In this document: in pieces, positions 29,666 through 38,498 of the stretch | How the letters are laid out: the number at the start of each line of letters is the position of its first letter | Position numbering within the stretch: position 1 is the first letter of the stretch | NCBI RefSeq assembly: GCF_023499215.1 | Contig: NZ_JAKHSK010000014.1 | Coordinates: 60,621-124,620, forward strand | Direction of reading: 5' to 3' | DNA from: Zunongwangia pacifica | GTDB lineage: Bacteria > Bacteroidota > Bacteroidia > Flavobacteriales > Flavobacteriaceae | Length of the DNA: 64,000 nt | Position numbers and translations under genes: made by a program | The notes under the pieces: model-generated | Database searches by the model: none | Seen by the model: only the letters and a program-made list of their open reading frames with translations | Told to the model about the DNA's origin: nothing

Positions 29666-30223
29666 TTATTCTATTAACTTTTTAACCTCTTTAACCAGGA
29701 ATGGAAAATTGACGAAATTATCCCTATCAATAAAATGTTTGCCTTTGTTTAATAATATGAATTTTGCTTTTAGTTTTTCAGCCATGCGCTTTGAATATCC
29801 ATACGGTATAATATCGTCATCTATTGCAGATATGGCTATGCGATTTTCAGTTAGATTAATGAGGTATTCAAAATCCAATTCTGATTGAACAAATTGTTGC
29901 AATTCGGGAATAGGAGTTTCTTCAATAAACCCGGAGACCAGAATAAGCCCTTTTACAGTATTCAGCCTATTGGTATTTAGATAGTTTAAGAGTGTTACAC
30001 ATCCTAAGCTATGTCCTATAAAAATAGTGTTTTCGTCATAATGTGTTATCACTTTTTCCATATGACTAATCCACTCTTCAAACTGAGGATTTTTTGAATT
30101 AGGCATATCCGGAATAATAACATCTATTTTCTCACTTTGCAGTTCTTTCTTGAATGATGGAAACCAATTTGAGGTTTTGGATGCGGTATACCCATGTATT
30201 AGGCAAATTTTGGTTGCGCCCAT
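29666..30223 (-). CDS. Alpha/beta hydrolase, RBBP9/YdeN family
   Basis: A 185-residue small serine hydrolase. Nucleophile elbow FIGHSLGCVTLL (Ser about 73), acid in ISAIDDDIIPYGYS and histidine in NKGKHFIDRD near the C-terminus complete the triad. The first motif ICLIHGYTAS is typical of the family. The substrate is unknown. Its ATG lies just past the stop of a broken upstream reading frame, so it may once have been the second gene of an operon. Confidence 0.85.
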   Translation of the reverse strand: MGATKICLIHGYTASKTSNWFPSFKKELQSEKIDVIIPDMPNSKNPQFEEWISHMEKVITHYDENTIFIGHSLGCVTLLNYLNTNRLNTVKGLILVSGFIEETPIPELQQFVQSELDFEYLINLTENRIAISAIDDDIIPYGYSKRMAEKLKAKFILLNKGKHFIDRDNFVNFPFLVKEVKKLIE

Positions 30224-30430
30224 TTATTCTTCAGTTATTTGTGTATACAAATTTATCGCTTTTAAGTAATTTATTACTCCAATCTTCTTTTGATCTTGCA
30301 AAAATCCCTTTAATTCAGGATGATTCTCCGAAATCCAGATCACAAGTGTGTCCCTATTTTTTAATACTGATGTTATGCCTGCAGGTAAAGTTTTAGAGTA
30401 TAATAGTTTAGAGTTACTTTACCAAGTCAT
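30224..30430 (-). pseudogene. Remnant of a small gene with an in-frame stop
   Basis: Read from ATG at 30430 the frame gives M-T-W-stop, then an open run of about 64 codons containing LLYSKTLPAGITSVL, TLVIWISENHPELKG and INYLKAINLYTQITEE, ending at 30224. The codon pattern looks like coding sequence, but no Met is available after the stop. Either a premature TAA arose, or only the 3' end survives. The family was not recognised. The stop abuts the hydrolase ATG, as in an operon. Confidence 0.5.
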
Positions 30431-30490
30431 AGCTGCTTAAAATAAATTTACCTAAAAAAGGTCGAATATCAATTATGCGTTTAGCCGCAA

Positions 30491-31330
30491 TTAACCTTTT
30501 GTGGTCTTAAACTGGTTTATATCTGTTCTTTCTTTAGTTTTTAAGGCAAAATCTTTTCTCCAGTCCTCAATATTGAAATGACACCTTTCCTGGAACGAAA
30601 AAGTTTCCCTATACATCATTAATGCATAATTCTGCTCCATGATTAAGGCCCTATTACGATCTCCAATTTCATTTAATCCCGTAATCATTTCTTGCATTAT
30701 CTGATAGTTCTCATTTTGCTTTTTCCCACCAAAATCAAATTCAAAATTTTCACGATTTTTAATTAAAGGATGATCTTTTAATTCCTTAATAGGCTTTAAA
30801 GTTTTAAGCATTCTTAGCGCATTTTGAGAAGGTAATTCTATCGCCCAATTTGATAGAATAGAGTTGATAATACTCTTTTGAAATTCTAGCTCGTTCCCTA
30901 CTCTTTTCTGTTGGGAAGCAAGTTTGAACCAATTTTCACTTAACTCTCTAAAATTTGCAGTGCTCTTTTTATAAAATTCAATAGCTTTTTCAGGATTATT
31001 TTGTTTTAGCTGCTCATTTCCTTTATTCAGAAAATTTAGTGTAAAATTTTCGTCTTCCACTTCCTCTTCTCCCCATTCAAAATCATTCAATTTATACCAT
31101 TCTAGAAATTTGCCTAAGCTTGAAAAACTTGGAGTAATAATTCCTTCATCATGAATCATTTCACAAATAATTGGTTCTTGGTGTTCTTTTCCAAACTCCC
31201 AATAAAAACCAAAGTAGTCTCCATTGCCTAAACTTGCTTCTTCAAATTTTAGAAATCCGTTTGGCGGAAATACTCCAATCTCAACTTTAGAACTTACTGA
31301 AACCTCATTTATTCTTGTAGGTAATTTCAT
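30491..31330 (-). CDS. SUKH-like (SMI1/KNR4) plus TPR hypothetical protein
   Basis: About 279 residues from the preferred start MKLPTRINEVSVSSK (a longer frame opens at 31384 with an unlikely hydrophobic extension). Residues 1-100 contain GDYFGFYWEFGKEHQEPIIC and PSFSSLGKFLEWY, which resemble the end of a SUKH/SMI1 domain. Residues 105-180 contain a TPR-like pair (LNKGNEQLKQNNPEKAIEFY). SUKH proteins often give immunity to secreted toxins, but no toxin gene is nearby. The SUKH assignment is a pattern judgement. Confidence 0.5.
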   Translation of the reverse strand: MKLPTRINEVSVSSKVEIGVFPPNGFLKFEEASLGNGDYFGFYWEFGKEHQEPIICEMIHDEGIITPSFSSLGKFLEWYKLNDFEWGEEEVEDENFTLNFLNKGNEQLKQNNPEKAIEFYKKSTANFRELSENWFKLASQQKRVGNELEFQKSIINSILSNWAIELPSQNALRMLKTLKPIKELKDHPLIKNRENFEFDFGGKKQNENYQIMQEMITGLNEIGDRNRALIMEQNYALMMYRETFSFQERCHFNIEDWRKDFALKTKERTDINQFKTTKG

Positions 31331-31551
31331 TTTTTTAATATTGGAAACGATCCGGAATATAGGAAATTGTGTAATTGAAAACACTTATTTCTTTTGATTA
31401 GTTTCTTTTCTCTGGTTTTTAAATAAGTTATTATTTTCTTTTTTCCTTATTAAGATTACTAATTTTCAATAGAGCGAAAATTCCCAATTTTATGTTTATA
31501 TGGTTTCGTCCTGCGTCTACAAGGCCTAAATTGCTCCTAGTAGATTTCATT

Positions 31552-32112
31552 TTATCCAAATAGTTCAGGGGTAATTCCTAATATTATTCCCCAAAAAAAC
31601 ATATTTAAACCTAATATAAAAAATACTATACCCAATAATTTCTTGCTAATCGGTATAGTCTCTTTAATTAATACTTCGATATTTTTAATAGGCAAAGGAG
31701 ATTGAAAAATCTGTTTAGTTTTAAGCATAGATTTTTTAACAATTAAATCTTTTACGTTTTCAATTTCGACTTTATAAATACCAGAATCCGAAATACTAAA
31801 TTGGCGATATTCAATGCCTATTTTACAGTTTCTCCGAAATCTTGGCTTTATACAATTTTCTTTAAGGTCAATTACCTTTTGATTTTCTTTACTTTTAACT
31901 AAGATGCGAAAATTATCATTATTGTTAAGGTATCCTCCTCCTATAATACAGATAGTGAATAATCCAGGCTTTTTTATTACAAATTCTTTTTCTAATTCAA
32001 TTATCGAAAAACCAATAATTTCTTTGGTTTGAAAAGACCTAAAGTTCCATCTAGCTCCAAAAATTGTAATTATGAATCCAACTAATCCTAAAGCTAAAAA
32101 TAGTATCTGCAT
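31552..32112 (-). CDS. Hypothetical membrane protein
   Basis: A 186-residue protein with one helix at each end (ILFLALGLVGFIITIFGA at 3-20 and LLGIVFFILGLNMFFWGIIL at about 159-178). A beta-rich domain of about 120 residues lies between, which would be outside the cytoplasm. No family was recognised. It stands alone, with 440-bp AT-rich surroundings and no clear operon partner. Confidence 0.55.
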   Translation of the reverse strand: MQILFLALGLVGFIITIFGARWNFRSFQTKEIIGFSIIELEKEFVIKKPGLFTICIIGGGYLNNNDNFRILVKSKENQKVIDLKENCIKPRFRRNCKIGIEYRQFSISDSGIYKVEIENVKDLIVKKSMLKTKQIFQSPLPIKNIEVLIKETIPISKKLLGIVFFILGLNMFFWGIILGITPELFG

Positions 32113-32256
32113 TTATTTAAATTTGAAGCTAACCTTTTTATGTATGAACCATTTCGAAAAATCGGCTATCATTTTTCTGAAATATTCATCTGTAATGAAT
32201 TAAGTTTAGGAACTTATCAGACAGCTTTTAAATTACATTGTCTTTCTACAATTTTT

Positions 32257-32814
32257 TTATTTCTCTATAGGCTCATATCCATAAATGCCATTTTTGTTTT
32301 CTGGATATATTTTTCTCATAGTAAGATAATAATCTTCTAAAAAGTGATTTAGATCGACCAAACCGTCTGTATAAAACTGAATGGTATCTTTTTTGTTTTC
32401 GATTATTAAAGTTGCATGTTTTTTCTTCTTATAAGTTTTACGATTTGTGTTTCGTTCAATAAATTTTCCAAATGGCCAAATAGTATCATTTTCTGATATT
32501 GTTTTCTCATAAACTAACTTCCATTCAGGACTATCATCTTTACTAAAAGTCGTAAGTTCCTTAAATTCTGTCCGAACTTTTATGGAGTCCGATTGCTTAG
32601 TAATTTCAATCTTTTCATAGCCTTCGTATGTGCAAACCGAATGGTTAAAAAACAACTTAATTGTGTCTAAATCTGTCATTCTTTTCTTAAACTCCATTAA
32701 GTCCGTTTCAAGATCAAAGTCAGATGATTTAGGAGATTGTATTTTACTTTTCATTTCTTTTTTGCTAGCAGCTAGAAACAAAATCAGAATTAATATTTTA
32801 AGTAAATTTTTCAA
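32257..32814 (-). CDS. Hypothetical secreted protein, degenerate lipobox
   Basis: A 185-residue protein with a typical lipoprotein-like leader, KNLLKILILILFLAASKKE, but with no cysteine where C-K-K would be expected. A one-codon loss would explain this, and cleavage by signal peptidase I is the alternative. The rest is charged and soluble (GYEPIEK at the C-terminus). No family was recognised. Confidence 0.55.
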   Translation of the reverse strand: MKNLLKILILILFLAASKKEMKSKIQSPKSSDFDLETDLMEFKKRMTDLDTIKLFFNHSVCTYEGYEKIEITKQSDSIKVRTEFKELTTFSKDDSPEWKLVYEKTISENDTIWPFGKFIERNTNRKTYKKKKHATLIIENKKDTIQFYTDGLVDLNHFLEDYYLTMRKIYPENKNGIYGYEPIEK

Positions 32815-32940
32815 GTTTACAAGTCAGAATTATAAATCATTGCAGAAAATCAGCTATAATTTTCCGCTGTAACCTAAAAATATAGAATTGCGACAAATAT
32901 CTTAATTTCAATTCGGTTATAGGCTACTTTATCAAATAGA

Positions 32941-34020
32941 TCATTTTGAAAAACAGCTGATCACATCTTCTTCAAAATAAGGTTTTTGATTCACCCAAAA
33001 TATATAATCGATCTTTAAAAAATCTTTAGCAAATGCGTATAATACCGGTACCAGGTTTTTTCTGGAACTATTAATTTGATCATTTTCCTCATCATAATCT
33101 TCATCAGCTCCGGTTTTTCCTATATAATTCCCATCCTGAACAGCTATGCCCAGTGGAACGGTAAAATCGCCTTCGTGCATTTGGGCAAGGCTATGGTTTA
33201 ATTGCGCTTTTCTGGTAATCATCAAATCAGGCCCACCCAGACCAACCCCAATTTCTTCACCATAGTGATAAACAGATTTTAAATAGCCTTTATCTTCAAA
33301 GGGTAACCACTCCCCCGGAAAAAAATTGGCATAAAGCATAGTGGTCACTTTTGGAAATGCTTTTTTCAATGCCAACATATTATTTTTAACGCCATCAACA
33401 TAGGCCTTTTCCGTAAAATCTGGTGCTGTTTTAGCGTTCACTCCAATTGCTGTTTCCTGAAGATTAATTCCTGCTAATACTTCACCAAATTCTTTCCCCA
33501 GGGCCATCAGTAAATGGGCAAACCTATCCTGTACTTTCTTATTCCAGCGCTTAGCAACCCAACCTTCTGGCTTACCGCGATCATCGTATTGAAATACCGC
33601 GCCTCCATCATATTCTTCGGTTAGCAGATAATCGGGAACCGCTTTATATTTTGTATCAAAGGTGACATCCTGCAATTGTATAAAAAGCTTTTTATCATAC
33701 TTTTTAAGATAGTCAACATCTTCTTTAATTTTTGAAAAGTCATATACTCCTTTCTCGGTTTCCAGTGCTCTCCAGGAATACATAATCTGGGCACCTTTAA
33801 ATCTGGAAATATAAAGTAGCGGATGATCTATTATTGATTCTCTGTCCCTTGAGAAATATACAAAATGCTGAATATCATCGTCAGGAATCGGGCAGGTGGC
33901 ATCGATATATTTTTTATAAGCGTTTGTATATCTCTCTGATGGATTTTTCCAATTCTGCCCATTTACAGATGAGCATAGAACGATACAAGTGATCACTACT
34001 AAAAAAATAATCCTGGTCAT
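32941..34020 (-). CDS. Secreted glycoside-hydrolase-like TIM-barrel protein
   Basis: About 359 residues from MTRIIFLVVITCIVLC, which is a clean signal peptide ending SSVNGQ. The frame opens 66 bp earlier, but the extension is basic and spoils the signal. The body (FSRDRESIIDHP, IMYSWRALETEKGVYDFSKI, LFIQLQDVTF, INLQETAIG) has the rhythm of (beta/alpha)8 glycoside hydrolases of the GH5/GH42 kind, with E in NLQETA as a possible acid/base. No activity can be assigned. It precedes the serine hydrolase by 101 bp on the same strand. Confidence 0.55.
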   Translation of the reverse strand: MTRIIFLVVITCIVLCSSVNGQNWKNPSERYTNAYKKYIDATCPIPDDDIQHFVYFSRDRESIIDHPLLYISRFKGAQIMYSWRALETEKGVYDFSKIKEDVDYLKKYDKKLFIQLQDVTFDTKYKAVPDYLLTEEYDGGAVFQYDDRGKPEGWVAKRWNKKVQDRFAHLLMALGKEFGEVLAGINLQETAIGVNAKTAPDFTEKAYVDGVKNNMLALKKAFPKVTTMLYANFFPGEWLPFEDKGYLKSVYHYGEEIGVGLGGPDLMITRKAQLNHSLAQMHEGDFTVPLGIAVQDGNYIGKTGADEDYDEENDQINSSRKNLVPVLYAFAKDFLKIDYIFWVNQKPYFEEDVISCFSK

Positions 34021-34120
34021 TTTGAATTTTGATCTTCGGAGTTCAATTGCATTTTTAAGAAGGTTTCTACGTTTTATTGCTATCATTTATAAGTATGCTT
34101 CTATGAGCTTATTTAAAGGT

Positions 34121-35158
34121 TTAAAGTTGCGGAAGAATATATTTCAATAAAATATCAAAAGGTAATTTCCCCCTCCAATTTCCAAAATTACTACCGGTAA
34201 ATACAATCGAAGCATTATAATCTTTAAGAACCATCATATATTGCCCGCCATTCCCCGATGCAAAAAGCACTTCGGTTTCTATGTCTTTATATTTCAGTTT
34301 TTCCCGATACCAAAAATATCCATATTTAGCGGTTGTATATGTTGCATTAGCTGTTCTGGCAAAACGAGTAAAAGACATTTCTACATCGGTCTTACAATTG
34401 ATAGATTCACTAATCCAATTTTCGCTAATGATCTGCTTACCATGCCAGCTTCCATTGTTTAGAACCAACTCTGCGATTTTTAGCATATCGACTGGTTTCA
34501 TAAAAAATGAACCCGCAGCATAACCATCGCCATTTGGCTTTATATACCAGTTATAGTCTGTAATTTTAAGTGGTTCAAAAAGATATTTTTTAGCAAATTC
34601 CATAAGTGTAAGACCACTTGTTCTTGAAATGATTATCCCCACAAGTTCCGGCTCTATTGAAGTGTACGCCCAATTTAAACCAGGATCGTGTCGCAATGGA
34701 ATATTTAGAATGTAATCAAGCCAATCGTCTGTTGCCCACATTTCAGATTCGCAATCTGGCCCAATACCAAAAAATCCCTCACAGGCTAAGCCTGATTTCA
34801 TTTCCAAAAGATTTTTTACGGTTATTTTTCCTCTTGGATCGTTTTTCCATTCTGTTATAAAATTCTCTATTTTATCCTCTACGCTAAATAAGCCTTTATC
34901 GATAGCTATTCCGGCAAGTAAACTGGTTATCGACTTAAATGAAGAACGGGTGTCATGCAGGCTATCACTTTTAAAACCGTTAAAATAGTTTTCGAAAATT
35001 ATCGCGTCATTTTGGGAAATAACCACTGCATCAATGTTTGGATAGGCTTTGGAATCAATAATTGATTTCAATTCATCCAATTGCTGTCCTATGCCCTTCA
35101 CATTTAAAAACAGTATAGCAATCATCAGTGGATATTTCATCTTTTTTAATATTCGCAT
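34121..35158 (-). CDS. Serine hydrolase, beta-lactamase (class C-like) family
   Basis: About 345 residues from MRILKKMKYPLMIAILFLN, which gives a proper signal peptide (the longer start at 35194 adds a basic tail). The SxxK motif is in DTRSSFKSITSLLAG and a Tyr in LNWAYTSIEPELVG. The glycine-rich third motif is in FASGNGGQYMMV. Family members are secreted peptidases or esterases as well as beta-lactamases. A broken second copy lies just upstream. Confidence 0.82.
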   Translation of the reverse strand: MRILKKMKYPLMIAILFLNVKGIGQQLDELKSIIDSKAYPNIDAVVISQNDAIIFENYFNGFKSDSLHDTRSSFKSITSLLAGIAIDKGLFSVEDKIENFITEWKNDPRGKITVKNLLEMKSGLACEGFFGIGPDCESEMWATDDWLDYILNIPLRHDPGLNWAYTSIEPELVGIIISRTSGLTLMEFAKKYLFEPLKITDYNWYIKPNGDGYAAGSFFMKPVDMLKIAELVLNNGSWHGKQIISENWISESINCKTDVEMSFTRFARTANATYTTAKYGYFWYREKLKYKDIETEVLFASGNGGQYMMVLKDYNASIVFTGSNFGNWRGKLPFDILLKYILPQL

Positions 35159-35299
35159 CATTGCAGCTCTCCGTTTTATACTTCTGTAAATCAAAACATG
35201 ACAAGTCGTTATTCTGAAAAACTATTTATTTAGCTACTAACGTTCAGACCTATCAATTATTTTAATGACACTTAATATTAGCATCCTTATGCGATGAAT

Positions 35300-35570
35300 T
35301 TAATCTATCATGGCAGGTAATATGTAATCTTTCAAAATAGTTCTTGATTGATTTCCTTTTCCATTTCTAAAATTTCCTGCGGTGATCACCACTACCGATT
35401 GGAGTGCTGGCAGTATAAATATAAATTGACCCCCTGCCCCTCTTGCCTCAATAGAATTGATGGTTTTGCCGTTAATGATGTAAGTATCGTGCCACCATAA
35501 GATTTCCGTAATACTGCCCTTTGTTAAGTATTTTCATCTTGTATAATTCTATGGCAAAAGTTTACGAACC
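35300..35570 (-). pseudogene. Broken second serine-hydrolase gene (3' fragment)
   Basis: The minus strand reads FAIELYKMKILNKG in one frame. It then needs a frameshift into a frame reading ILWWHDTYIINGKT, SIEARGAGGQFIFILP and VVVITAGNFRNG, ending LKDYILPAMID-stop at 35300. This is the C-terminal third of a beta-lactamase-family hydrolase, with the EARGAGGQ motif corresponding to ASGNGGQ in the intact neighbour. The 5' two thirds are absent. The rest of the gap to 35688 shows nothing clear. Confidence 0.7.
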
Positions 35571-35688
35571 CTTTACGAAAAATGCTTCTATTCTGTCGAA
35601 TTTTATATTGCTGTGACTGGGTTTGTTGCTTTGCTGAAAAATCTTAAATGTAAGAATTCTAAATTTATCAAAAATCCTTCCTACAACT

Positions 35689-36057
35689 TCACCCTTTTTC
35701 TGCTTTGGTTTTAGTATCTACCAGTTGCAATAGGGTGGGCATTCTAAAGTTTCCGTGCATCGATTGAATATGCTCATAGGCTTTGTCTAAATCGATGCCG
35801 ATGACCGAAATATAAAGCGGACGTATGCTTCCCCCGCGCAATAAGGCTTTGTAATTAGCGGTATTCGATTGGTATTGCGATTTGACGATCCCGATAATCG
35901 GTATTTTACGATCCAGTTTTTCATATAAATGTCCGCCCAATCCCAATTTATTTTCTTCCAGTATGGTGTAACCATCAATCACGATCGCCTCGATTTCTTC
36001 GAGCTTCATTTGTTGCAATAAGCTCAGAATGCACGGTAATTTATGATTACTGAACGT
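35689..36057 (-). pseudogene. Endonuclease V, 5'-truncated
   Basis: An open frame continues from just behind the upstream gene's stop (LPCILSLLQQMKLEEIEAI) into AIVIDGYTIL, LGLGGHLYEKL and IPIIGIVKSQY, which are the C-terminal half of EndoV, the deoxyinosine-specific repair nuclease. The first half, with the leading catalytic Asp and Glu, is missing: the frame meets the TAG of the 301-residue gene only seven codons before LPCIL. ATG starts near 36018 would give 109 residues without a full active site. It is best read as a deletion remnant. Confidence 0.72.
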
Positions 36058-36963
36058 CTAAATCCATTCCGCTTCCATACCTAATTTTTCAAAATCGTCC
36101 ACAATGTGGTCTTTCGCGTAACACAAGGTTACTTTTTTTAAGTTAGGAAAGTGTTTTGCATCTTCTACCGTGTTGATGTCCCAATAGTCCTCTTCACCGC
36201 TACCAAAGGGGACCAAATTCATATAAATATCGTTACCGCCATCCTGGTATATTTCGGTAAGTTTTGGAGCCAGGCGTTTAGGAACCGGAAAATCTTTAAA
36301 ATACTGGGTAACTTCTTCAATAGGTTCGTAGCCTTCTTCGTCCAAATCAATTTCCCGGTCGGCATACCATTTGGCAAATTCGTGCACATCAAATTTCGGA
36401 TTTAATAAACCTTGGGTGTACATTAACTCTTCTATCACCGAAAGTTTAAACCCTAAATCGGTAAAAGAAATTACCTCTTCATCAAGTGTAGGAATTACAT
36501 ATTTGTCTTTCGGGATTCCTTCCGCTCGATCATAAGGCTTGTAAGTACTAACTTCAATAGCCTTTACCTTATCTTCTCGCACATCAAACCAGGCACTTAT
36601 CGTATTTAACACCAAAGCGCCAGAAGTATCACCGTTAAACAACTTTACCCGTTGTTCCGTATGCTTACGATAATAATCCATAATGTTTTCCCCGTTAAAA
36701 ATAAAGTTGCCAGAGAATGTTTGAGACGGACTAAAATCATAAGTTTCTTTCTCTAACTCAAGACTTATACTTTCTATATTTTTACCGTCTTTAGCAAAGG
36801 CTACCAGTCCTAAACTATCCCAGGTAAAAATGGTATTATGTTTAAGTTTTATGGTTCGGTAGGTTGTGCTAATAAGTTGCTCCAGCTGTGCTATCCCAAC
36901 AGGAAATTCAATAGCGACGGTGTTGATTTTAAAGGTATTTTCAGTTAATTCTAAACTAAGCAT
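36058..36963 (-). CDS. DUF6892/DUF7738-like hypothetical protein
   Basis: A 301-residue soluble acidic protein. The N-terminal part (MLSLELTENTFKINTVAIEF, TIFTWDSLGLVAFAK) and a later part (TDLGFKLSVIEELMYTQGLL) resemble, from memory, the DUF7738 and DUF6892 families. These occur in accessory loci with SUKH, VWA and DUF4132 proteins. No catalytic motif was seen. Its stop abuts a truncated EndoV, which marks a recombination junction. Confidence 0.55.
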   Translation of the reverse strand: MLSLELTENTFKINTVAIEFPVGIAQLEQLISTTYRTIKLKHNTIFTWDSLGLVAFAKDGKNIESISLELEKETYDFSPSQTFSGNFIFNGENIMDYYRKHTEQRVKLFNGDTSGALVLNTISAWFDVREDKVKAIEVSTYKPYDRAEGIPKDKYVIPTLDEEVISFTDLGFKLSVIEELMYTQGLLNPKFDVHEFAKWYADREIDLDEEGYEPIEEVTQYFKDFPVPKRLAPKLTEIYQDGGNDIYMNLVPFGSGEEDYWDINTVEDAKHFPNLKKVTLCYAKDHIVDDFEKLGMEAEWI

Positions 36964-37302
36964 CGTTTCAATAGGTTTATAGTTTTTTTTTTAAATAATT
37001 GATCAAGAGCTCTTGAAATTTTTATAAAAAGTATAACGAGTTACTTTATTGCAAAGTTGGGTTGGTTTTTTTAAAATAGGATAACCGTATTCAGGGATAT
37101 TCTATGTTCTTCCGCGCCTGTTAAAATCAAAATAGAGAGTAAATCACTTTAAGTCAGGCTGCTGACGCATTTCTTAAAACATTCGTTTTAAACAATCGGG
37201 ACAGGATCAAAGCTTTCCAGCTCGATGATCAGGTAAAATTCCCCATATTCAGGGATACGATATGGCTATTTTAAGAGTTAACTTTGTAGAAAACTATTTT
37301 TT
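36964..37302. promoter_or_regulatory. Divergent intergenic region with TAnnTTTG promoter
   Basis: This 339-bp gap is free of genes. TAACTTTG at 37279-37286 matches the Bacteroidota -7 box exactly and lies 16 bp before the ATG at 37303, so the plus-strand operon would have a very short leader. The string TATTCAGGGATA occurs twice (about 37088 and 37250) and could be an operator. Both readings are inference. Confidence 0.4.
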
Positions 37303-37653
37303 ATGGCAGATGATAAAAAAGGAGCTGCATTTTTAGGCTCATTAAAACGAAATAACGATCAGATTTTAGATGATCGTGCCCAGGCAATCAATGAAGATGC
37401 CCAATTAATGTATAAGCGGGAAGTGGAAGATTTAGCGCTGAATTTAAAACGTTTAAAGCGAGACCAGGAAAATATGCTGGATTTAAATTCAGAAAATCCA
37501 AACGCGTTAATGCAAGCCGCAAATTTTGCTGCTAAAAGTTACGTGAACAGAGACCTGGAACTATTGGTGAAAATAAGGAATTTGGAAATTAAATTAGAAT
37601 TGGCCAAAGAACGATATACGTATTTATTTGGTGATAAAATTGAAACATTATAA
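37303..37653 (+). CDS. Coiled-coil hypothetical protein, first gene of VWA/PurA-like operon
   Basis: A 116-residue, highly helical, charged protein (MADDKKGAAFLGSLKRNN, then heptad-like LALNLKRLKRDQENMLDL and LVKIRNLEIKLELAKERY). No domain was recognised. It is followed after 2 bp by the VWA gene, so the two are translationally linked. It may be a structural or adaptor subunit of the complex built by the next two proteins. Confidence 0.65.
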   Translation: MADDKKGAAFLGSLKRNNDQILDDRAQAINEDAQLMYKREVEDLALNLKRLKRDQENMLDLNSENPNALMQAANFAAKSYVNRDLELLVKIRNLEIKLELAKERYTYLFGDKIETL

Positions 37654-37655
37654 TT

Positions 37656-38498
37656 ATGGGAGGAGGAAAATTTAGTCATAAAGCTTACGAGCAATTAAGA
37701 AGCTCTAAAGGATACAGTAACAAATCCAGGGAAGAGATTTTTACCGCCAGAACTATCGATGCAGAAATGGATCCATCTACGATTAAGGTAAGGGAATCCC
37801 GGGATTCTGAAGAACACCCTGAATCCTTATCGATTATTGTAGGACTGGATGTCACCGGAAGTATGGGATTTATCCCTGAGCTCATCGTAAAAGAAGCTTT
37901 ACCCGATTTAATAGGGACGTTAATGGATGCCGGTATCCAACATCCGCAGGTATTGTTTATGGGACTGGGCGATTATGTTTACGATAGCGCCCCGTTACAA
38001 GTGGGACAATTTGAATCTTCGGCCGAGTTGTTAGACCGCTGGTTAACCCGCGTTTATCTAGAAGGCGGCGGTGGCGGCAACAATCAGGAAGGCTATAATT
38101 TGGCGCATTTATTTGCCGCCCGCCATACCGCTATCGATTGTTGGGAAAAAAGAAACCAAAAAGGATTTTTATTTACCATTGGTGACGAGCCTGTGTTTGA
38201 GAATATTCCCGATGAAATTATAAAAAGATATACCATTGCCGACGAAGCTCAAAGCATTTCTACCAAAGCGATCATCAAAGAAGCACAGGAAAAATATGAG
38301 GTGTTTCATATGCATTTAGAACATAATGAATGGTCTAAAGATGATCACCGTAAAGGCAATTGGAAAGAACTATTAGGCGATCATTTTATTGAAGTTCAAG
38401 ATTATAAGAAATTAGCCAAGATTATTGCAGAAACGGTTATTAAAAACCACCAGCCTTCTTTTGGCAGTAGTTCTATTGATGTAGAAAATATGTTGTAA
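37656..38498 (+). CDS. VWA-like metal-binding protein
   Basis: A 280-residue protein. The N-terminus (MGGGKFSHKAYEQLRSSKGY) is a conserved-looking tail. The VWA MIDAS is IVGLDVTGSM with D65, T67 and S69. A glycine-rich loop (EGGGGGNNQEGYN) and FLFTIGDEPVF follow. The stop directly precedes the ATG of the PurA-like gene, with no space. VWA proteins in such operons act as scaffolds for regulated complexes, here presumably with the coiled-coil protein and the PurA paralogue. Confidence 0.75.
   Translation: MGGGKFSHKAYEQLRSSKGYSNKSREEIFTARTIDAEMDPSTIKVRESRDSEEHPESLSIIVGLDVTGSMGFIPELIVKEALPDLIGTLMDAGIQHPQVLFMGLGDYVYDSAPLQVGQFESSAELLDRWLTRVYLEGGGGGNNQEGYNLAHLFAARHTAIDCWEKRNQKGFLFTIGDEPVFENIPDEIIKRYTIADEAQSISTKAIIKEAQEKYEVFHMHLEHNEWSKDDHRKGNWKELLGDHFIEVQDYKKLAKIIAETVIKNHQPSFGSSSIDVENML

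Noticed and set aside
30154..30396. 80-codon plus-strand ORF
   Set aside because: It is antisense to the hydrolase start and the upstream gene relic, whose codons look more protein-like.
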